Assembly (NCBI GenBank): GCA_037043235.1
Contig: JAWRVZ010000274.1
Location: 310,001 to 374,000 of the forward strand
DNA from: Rhodeus uyekii
Lineage: Eukaryota; Chordata; Actinopteri; Cypriniformes; Acheilognathidae
Reading direction: 5' to 3'
Length of the DNA stretch: 64,000 nucleotides
The notes under the pieces are model-generated. The model ran no database searches and had not been told where the DNA came from. It saw only the letters and a list, made by a program, of their open reading frames with translations. Within the stretch, counting starts at the first letter, position 1; each line of letters opens with the position of its first letter. Shown piece after piece: positions 57,609 through 64,000 of the stretch. Made by a program: the position numbers and the translations under genes.

Positions 57609-58268
57609 TGCATTTTCGCTGTGTGACTGGCCCTTTACACTGCACTGAAATTCTCTCTTTTTCTTCCGACTTCATAAGCAGATGACACATGCCCATGACA
57701 AAGTGTTACTTTAACAAGATGGTCCTGTGAACACAAGACTCTTGTGAAAAGCACCCATGGTTAAACCCGTCTCTGAAGAAACCATTACTCTGTACTGTAG
57801 TCTGTATGTTGTGAATGAGAATGTATGCACTATTGTTTGTATTATGATATAATCCATTTGCACTTTTTCAGGCATGCCATAACATTGCTTAATAAATCAA
57901 GACTTTATTGAATGAGTCACTAGGACATTTTCCCCAAAGCAAGTTATTGTGCTTGAGCTATAAATAGCTCAAGGCTCCTCATAGTCTAAATTACCGTCAT
58001 AAAGAAAGTCTCAAATCAGCTCTAGCAAAGAATCAGCAAAAAAAGAAGGAAAAAAAGTATTTGTGAGAGCAATACACTACACAGAAATAAACTTCAAGAA
58101 CTGTCTATAAATTTACACATGGATGCAATTAGATGCTAATTGTGCTGCTGACCAATTAATAACAATGCACTATAAGAAGGGGGAAAAGAAAACCTGCCAA
58201 TGTCCCATTGCCCTAAATCCAAGAAGCAACGATCCCAGCTGGGATTAGCATGCAAAAGTGGACAGAGC

Positions 58269-58860
58269 TGTTTATTTTATTTTATTTTATTTTATTTATT
58301 TATTTAAACAGGGACAGTGTAAAATATACATTAACCTTGAAAAGGAGAGATGCATTTTACCAGGTTATAGCACATGTGCTAATTTACACCTGCAGTCCCT
58401 GGGCAGGCTGATGTAAACAAAACAAGTTAATACATTTATCCTAGAAATAAAATAAAAAATAATAATCACATCCTGCAATCATTCCTCAATATGCATTTAC
58501 AAATACACTCTCACATACACACCAAATATAGTACTAAACATTATGTAAACAGGTTTGTTGTGAGAGAAGCCATTTTTTGACCTCATGTGAAAAAATTTTA
58601 AAATTCACACATGTGGTTAATTCTGTTGGCAAATTATTCCACCGTCTGATGGCCACACTTGAGAAGGCAGAGCTACCAAGTGCTGTTTTACACAAAGGAA
58701 TTGTACACTCGCCCCGAACAGCCGACCGAGTGACTCGAGATTGATGTTCTGATCTCAGTAGAATAAACTTTTTTAAGGGAGGAGCTGCAGTACCATTTAT
58801 TATCTTAAACAAAAGACATAGATTTGAATATATAATTAAGAAGGTTTAAAAAATTAAATA
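58269..58860 (-). mobile_element. LINE 3' fragment
   Basis: On the minus strand the end of an ORF2-like frame (58534-58812) is followed by a 3' UTR and an A-rich tail of AAATA/TAAAA units (58269-58304). The element is 5'-truncated, as is usual for LINEs. The family within LINEs was not settled. Confidence 0.65.
58534..58812 (-). pseudogene. LINE ORF2 C-terminal fragment
   Basis: The frame reads FKIINGTAAPPLKKFILLRS, VTRSAVRGECTIPLCKTALG and SSAFSSVAIRRWNNLPTELT. It resembles the C-terminal region after the reverse transcriptase in fish LINEs (R..T.SxxxxxLxxPxxxTxxGxxxFxxxxxxxWNxLP). It ends at a natural stop before the 3' UTR. The RT core is missing. Confidence 0.65.
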
Positions 58861-59492
58861 AACACAAAGTGCACTGGCAAAAACATTCCCAGTCACTCTT
58901 TACAACACATTATAGTGCTCATGTTACATATACTTTTGATGCTTTATCAATGTAAATTATCTCTAAATTAAGTGATTATTTAAGTGAATATTTTAAAGTA
59001 TGACTGACTAAAGCTGACTATTAAGTCATTCTTAAAAGGCATTTCAGGTAGAAACAGCTATATTTTTCCACCATGTTCCGAGTAATCTAATAGTGCTAAA
59101 TACATTTTTGTGTAAATAAGTAAATTGTAATTATTTCCTGGAAAAACTTGTAAATATACTTGTTAGGTGTATTATGATTAATATTAATAATAATTTAATG
59201 AATTGCATTCACATGCAGTAATTAATGGACACTGTAATAGAGTGCTCCCACATTCTCTTATGCAAAAAGCAGTGTATCAAATGAAGCTGTTGGCACAGAG
59301 GCGCAGTTACCATTATAAAACACCCATGCTAATCTTAAGCGATAAAGAGCAGCCTAAGTTGAAAAAAAAAACACGGCATTCTTCAACATTTTCACGACTC
59401 GAATGTTAATAGCACTGGATGTCCCTGTAATGTATCTCTGTGTTGGTGTAGCTCTTGTGTGATGATCGGTGAGCGGGTATCGATCGCCTCAC
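58861..59492. other. rims2 intron, no feature seen
   Basis: A/T-rich intron directly downstream (minus strand) of the small first exon. The donor GTGAGG begins at 59492. Nothing else is recognised. Confidence 0.55.
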
Positions 59493-59599
59493 CTGCCGTT
59501 CCGCGCCTGTCCCAACAGCTCTGGCTTCGAGATGTTCTGGGGTGGCTTAAAATGCGATAGAAAAGAGCTACAGAACTGTCGCAATGTCCCAAATTGCAT
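59493..59599 (-). CDS. rims2: rims2 alternative first coding exon (short isoform)
   Basis: On the minus strand an ATG at 59599 opens MQFGTLRQFCSSFLSHFK, then PPQNISKPELLGQARNG and two bases AG, followed by a strong donor GTGAGG. The 107 bases (35 codons plus two) fit exactly with the large linker exon, which starts with the one base needed (AG|A, Arg). The joined product would read QARNGR then NRSPSAS. This bypasses the zinc-finger/Rab3-binding exons of the long form and so is most likely the start of a RIM2-beta-like isoform (inference from family gene structure). It sits at the edge of a G+C-rich stretch. I cannot confirm the N-terminus by alignment here, but start, phase, donor and context agree. 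Confidence 0.75.
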
Positions 59600-60350
59600 T
59601 TTCACCTACCCCCTCCTCCCTATCCGAACCCAGTAGTCTTTCACTTGAGGAAACAACAACAGCACACCCACAGCCCCGCGACCGCTACATCCGAAGCGCT
59701 GCCATGTCGATCAAGTCCCATATTTTCCCGGAGATCTGATGGATGCGCGCCTCATGCTCCAGTCCTGAGGTGCTGCTGCTGCTGCGGCTGCTGGGAACGG
59801 AGGATGGATTCTGTCTGACGGCGTGCCAGAGAGAGAGAAAAACAGCGCTGCATTTTTACCGGCTGGAATATCTGGAGCTGCGACCATGCGCCACCGTCTC
59901 GCCTCGGAGAATCAGACAAACTGGAGCAGCACAGACTCTCTCTCACACATCATTCCTGACGCGCACGCACTGGCTGCTTTATTACACGGGGCTCTGTGAG
60001 AGATGAACACGGCGTGCTGTTACATTGAGCTCTAAACGGGAGAAGTACAGCGAGAGAGGCAAAACCCAGTGAGCGTTTTTAGGCGAATGCATATGATGTC
60101 TAAGCAGTCAGCTTACTAGGTTTTCAGACACAGCCAGTGCGCTGGAGTCTATTTCAAAGCACTGGAGCAGCGCGCTCTACAGTGCACGAGTGATGTATGT
60201 GACAACTTTACGAACAGACCGTATTTGATCTTTTACCTCATCGACAGGGGTTAAAACGGGCTATTTGAAGAGGATCTGGCAACACGAGGGCGTTTCTGTA
60301 CTTGACGAAACGAATCTCCTTTAGCGTTCTGAAACGGGAGTACCGGTATG
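59600..60350 (-). promoter_or_regulatory. G+C-rich promoter-like region upstream of the short rims2 isoform
   Basis: In an otherwise A/T-rich window this stretch is CpG-rich (for example GCGACCGCTACATCCGAAGC, GCGTGCCAGAGAGAGAG and GACGCGCACGCAC) and holds a CAG/CTG run (59770-59790). Its position directly 5' of the 59599 start codon suggests promoter plus 5' UTR. A transcription start was not pinned. Direction is assumed minus; a plus-strand donor-like GTATGT at 60346 leaves a divergent noncoding transcript possible. Confidence 0.5.
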
Positions 60351-61465
60351 TATTTTCATTTTCTTTCTGGTGTTTTTCGTAGCTGCTAAAATCTTTAAGC
60401 ACATTTTACAGGACATTTTCTAGGTTTTTTGATAATTTCCCACTGTATCCCTGACATCGTCGTCATTACTAACATCATTAAATCACCATGAAATCAAAAT
60501 GGATTTGATGGTTTATTGGTTGGAATATTGCGGTTTTATTATACAGTATATTATTTATCGCGGCCACATCTTTATTCTTCTTATTATGTGCTTTCGTAAT
60601 CTTTAACCAAAATATCTCCTCCTCCCAACCATGACATCTCTTCGACTGTGTTCCCCCTATACTCTCATTCACTATACATTACAGAACTAATATTGTTCAC
60701 TTGAGTGAATGAATTCGGACACTGAGGACTGTCGCTTTTGCATAGTTTGTTCTTGCTGTTTAACAATCATTTGAAACGGGCAACTCCAGTAGTCATGAAA
60801 AGATGTATCTTAAATGATGTTATGGAAACTAGCATCATTAAACTATTTAATAATCAATCATAAATAATAGCTGTATTATAATACCTGTATTATAGCTGTA
60901 TATGGATGATGAATGATTCAGCTTCGGGCATCATCTTCTGGCGAGACGTGCATGATTGTCACAGTCATGCACTCTTGCCATTGAGTGTATCAGTTCTACA
61001 CTCGTGCATTATGGGATTGCATGAGTGTACTCAGTAGAGTCAACAATGGTTTTTGATACCACTACAAAAGGCTGTCCCCTCAAATAGTGCCCTATTTAAG
61101 GGTAGGCTACAAGGGGCCATTTCGGACACAGCTGATTTGTGTTTCCTGGGGCAACACAATCAATCACTCAATCACACTCACTATACAAAGATTCAATCGA
61201 TTCATGATAGAGTTGACAGTTCCGAAAAATCTCATTAAAAATCACATTTGTTTTGTTTAAAATAAAGATCACGATTCTTCCATGATTCTAAATAGAACTA
61301 AACAAAATAACATGTAACTCGAAATTAGTGCTGCAGTCTATGTAAAATTAATACATTTGATATTTGAAAATTGGTTTGAATGACTGAATGATCTGTTCAT
61401 AAAGACTTCACTTGTTTCATTACTGAATGAATCAGCGTTTTTGAATCTCTTAAATTAATGACTCA
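60351..61465. other. rims2 upstream/intron sequence, no clear feature
   Basis: Either intron of the long rims2 isoform or 5' flank of the short one. No exon or repeat ends are recognised. Confidence 0.5.
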
Positions 61466-61622
61466 GCTTTCCTGTAGCTCAAACAGTAGAGCGTGGTGGT
61501 TGCAACAGCAAGATCATGGGTTCGACTCCCAGGGACAGCAAGAGCTGATTAGAATGTCAATGTGTACCTTGAATGCAATGTAAGTCGCTTTGGATAAAAA
61601 TGTCTGTCAAATGCGTTAATGT
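61466..61622 (+). mobile_element. tRNA-derived SINE
   Basis: A tRNA-like head with A box (TGTAGCTCAAACAGTAGAGC) and B box (GGGTTCGACTCCC) is followed by GTAAGTCGCTTTGGATAAAA ATGTCTGTCAAATG. That body sequence is widespread in fish SINEs and is similar to HAmo-type cyprinid SINEs. Pol III promoters are inherent. It is about 155 bp and probably complete in its conserved part. Confidence 0.75.
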
Positions 61623-61861
61623 ATTTTGATTTAGTTTTATCCAAGTAGTTCTGTGATCATTTGAGTACCGGTAACTGTAACAGAAATAATGATACTGTGT
61701 TGTTGAAAAGAATGTTTGTGAAGCTGTTTCATCTCTAAACATGACAAGTGCTCACTCTGGATCAGAATTAGTGCCAAAGCAGATTTAATGTTCCAGTGTG
61801 ATTGAACTTGTCAAAGGTTTAATAGACATCTAGCCGAATCGTTATTTAGGAATAAGATCGC

Positions 61862-62125
61862 GTGAGAGTTTGAATCAAGAGTGCGATATTTTAACGATTA
61901 ATCATGCAAGTCTACTTCACGATAGACAAAATCAAGTTCCACCCTTAATACTTCTTGTTCGAGAAGGCCCTTCACTCGGAAATATGTCATAATATAAGCA
62001 TTACAGGGGAGCTGCACTCAAGTGTCAACAGTCCTCTAGTACTTGACAAAAATAGTACTTTAGTACTCTAAAGCGGCATGATTAATCGTTAAAAGATCGC
62101 AACCTCGATTCAAACGCGCGTTCAA
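61862..62125. repeat. Inverted repeat, about 55-bp imperfect arms
   Basis: GTTTGAATCAAGAGTGCGAT ATTTTAACGATTAATCATGC (61868-61907) pairs with GCATGATTAATCGTTAAAAG ATCGCAACCTCGATTCAAAC (about 62077-62116). The loop is about 170 bases. It is possibly a MITE or the ends of one. Confidence 0.7.
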
Positions 62126-63190
62126 CACAACACACCCATGATAATGAATGTGAGGATCAGTCATCACGCATCCGAAAAACGCATCCGATGAAGCTCAACT
62201 TCTATAGGAATGAATTTTAAAACGCTCTGTCATTTATTGATATGGGTGTTAGTGTTACAAACATTTAAGATTATAGTTTGGGTATATAAACACTTATGTC
62301 TACGGTAGTGATCAAAATAAGAGTAAATCATCTTTTGAAAGTGTCTTCGACAGTTGTATGTATTGTACATATTGTACTGTACGTTATGCAATGAGGTGAC
62401 GACAAATGAGTGTTTAAAAAAAGTGTTTGTCATTTAATCATTCCTGAAATCATTTTTAATCATGTGTGGGTTTTTTTTTTTTTTACCTACTAAGGCAATG
62501 AACATTTTGTCAGAACATCTGGTTTGCATGTTAATTTGTTTAGGTCCCTTCAGAATTTGTGGGAGAATTGTGGTTCTCAATTTATCCAGAATCGTGCAAA
62601 TTCACTAATTTCTGAATAAACAAACTTACTGTTAAAAGGGTTAGAAGTCTTCAGAACCCAGAAGTCTAATTCACAGCTGGTTCATTCGAGACATTCCAAC
62701 AGAACAGTTATGAAAGCAAGCCTGTGTGCGATAGACTTACCATGCTTTCAATAGCATCTGCTGTAAAAAATTAAATAAAAAATTCAGTATAAAGCTCCCA
62801 GATCATTTAAAACTTTCCACAGCTCCTGTTGTCTTGAGATTTTTGTCCACTGAAATTCTTTGTAAAGACATTTTTGCAGTATTTCGTCAGCAGTACAATC
62901 CAAAAACACATTAAATAACAGTACAACTGGTTTTATGAATTTATGAGTAGAATAAAGCTTGTGGTAAACATAAAAGCTGCACACACTCACACCCCAAACT
63001 GTCTTATCTAGTTATTATTATTAAAAATTATTAATTATTAAAATATTATTATTAAAAACGTTCAAAATTTGTGTTTTTGCTATGGATGTGTAATTATGTT
63101 TTGGAACAAAACATCAAAAAATATTGACAAGTTATGTTTGCTATAGGTTTTAGTTTACACATAAATTGAAAATCCCAATTATAAAACACC

Positions 63191-63884
63191 ATGTCACTGC
63201 TCGATCCATACCGGAAACATGCATGTACGAAAACTTACATTTCCACTCTGCCACTTCCTATCATTGCCAACATTTTTACGAGAGCACATCACGGTCACGA
63301 TTTGTACTGCGCATGTGCGCAATTTATAGTGATGTCATGTGGTGGAGAGTGACAGATACTAATATGGATATGGATTCTTTTGCGTTTTATGTACAAAATC
63401 AAACATTTCTCTTAAACGGAAACACAGGGCGTCGGAAGGTGAAACGGGTGTCTAAACATTTTACCATCAAAGGTAAGTAGGGTGGAAGGAATTAATTCAT
63501 TTATGAATAAAGCAGACATTTGTTAAATTAAACAAGTAGAACATATATTTAGAAAATGAAATATTACGTGTAAACAAACACACACACTTATATACACATC
63601 TGTTTTTCCCAAATGGGTTTTAACAAATGTCATTGATTTCATTTTTCCATTGATTTAATTTGATCAATTTAATTTGTGTCACATATTAATCTTGATATAT
63701 TTGACCAAAGAAAGTGTATTTATATCAAAAGAATCACTAGTAAATAACTATTTCTGGTACGGATCAAGTAGTGTCAAATAACAACTGCCGTAAATTGTTT
63801 CAACGTACTTCAGACAGGAAGTAGACGCATTTTCACACATGCGCAGTAAAAATCATGTTTCCGGTACGAATCAAGTAGTGACAT
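63191..63884. mobile_element. Inner TIR element of the right edge
   Basis: ATGTCACTGCTCGATCCATA CCGGAAACATG (63191-63222) pairs with CATGTTTCCGGTACGAATCA AGTAGTGACAT (63853-63884) over about 32 bases with a few mismatches. It also contains GCGCATGTGCGC and, near 63774, another copy of the GGATCAAGTAGTG motif. It carries the candidate exon at 63364-63472. Confidence 0.55.
63364..63472 (+). CDS. Candidate first exon of an unidentified (element-encoded?) gene
   Basis: An ATG (63364) opens MDMDSFAFYVQNQTFLLNGN, then TGRRKVKRVSKHFTIK, rich in basic residues, and ends exactly at a strong donor (CAAAG|GTAAGT). The frame is also open upstream to 63166, without recognised similarity. It lies on the plus strand inside inverted repeats, so it may be a relic of a TIR-element transposase or a host-gene first exon trapped by one. 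No downstream exon is visible before the window ends. I cannot name the family. Confidence 0.25.
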
Positions 63885-64000
63885 CCCATAGGAAAATCTT
63901 GAAGGTATCAGCAGAAATTTAGACTTCTGGGTTCTGACGTCATCCCTGCACCACTCTATGGGAGGGATGTTGTGGGGCGTTTTTGCAAGTACAACTGAAT

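Larger units (their letters stand above)
62652..63936. mobile_element. Nested inverted-repeat element, outer pair
   Basis: The 18-mer CAGAACCCAGAAGTCTAA (62652-62669) is perfectly complemented by TTAGACTTCTGGGTTCTG (63919-63936), with weaker pairing outside. It encloses the inner inverted repeat at 63191-63884. It is an unclassified TIR element; target duplications were not found. Confidence 0.5.

Noticed and set aside
60180..60345. Plus-strand 5' UTR-like exon ending in a GTATGT donor
   Set aside because: The G+C-rich region is better explained as the promoter and leader of the minus-strand rims2 first exon; no plus-strand coding exon follows within the window.

Overview
The window is vertebrate nuclear DNA from a teleost fish, most likely a cyprinid or close relative. 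It has intron-split genes with GT/AG borders, an A+T-rich background, long microsatellites and a dense mix of Tc1, Tigger/pogo-like, hAT-like, DIRS, LTR, LINE and tRNA-SINE repeats of the kind common in cypriniform genomes. There are no bacterial-style operons. The species assignment is an inference from repeat types, not a search.

One host gene can be recognised: rims2 (RIM2, the presynaptic active-zone scaffold), transcribed on the minus strand across almost the whole window. Ten coding exons were placed by protein similarity, splice signals and reading-frame phase. From 5' to 3' on the minus strand they are: a small alternative first exon (59493-59599), a large linker exon (32634-33502), two cassette exons whose phases make them mutually exclusive (21449-21513 and 21149-21351), three PDZ exons (18482-18601, 17711-17810, 14164-14287), two linker exons (13286-13332, 13105-13214) and the first C2A exon (1154-1284). 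The rest of C2A and the C-terminal C2B domain lie off the window below base 1. The zinc-finger/Rab3-binding exons of the long isoform should lie above base 64000. The small first exon joins in frame to the linker exon and sits next to a G+C-rich promoter-like stretch (59600-60350), so it probably starts a RIM2-beta-like short isoform.

Nearly everything else is mobile DNA in the introns. Four DIRS-type tyrosine-recombinase retrotransposon copies are present: a 3' fragment at 1-530, an old relic at 1846-4046, a deleted copy at about 9745-12238, and a 4.6 kb copy at 47184-51790 with inverted terminal repeats and an internal complementary region. All are broken, at different points. The two larger copies each sit inside a TIR element. 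Two Tc1-like copies (15248-16229 minus, 52969-54919 plus) carry disrupted DD34E transposase. The second is interrupted by a Tigger-like element that itself carries a tRNA-Ser-like sequence, and the first preserves the matching empty TA site. At least six Tigger/pogo-like nonautonomous elements with TA target duplications occur, one keeping a transposase N-terminal remnant. Two hAT-like elements with imperfect 8-bp duplications, solo LTRs of one family with exact 5-bp duplications, a LINE 3' fragment, a SINE and many short inverted repeats fill much of the remainder.

I see no CRISPR, operon or clearly new multi-gene system. The items most worth checking are the alternative rims2 promoter/first exon, the mutually exclusive exon pair, the nested-insertion chronology, the tRNA-bearing MITE, the 45-codon hAT fusion ORF, an unidentified protein-like ORF at 35818-36006, and the nested inverted-repeat structure with a possible first exon at the right edge.
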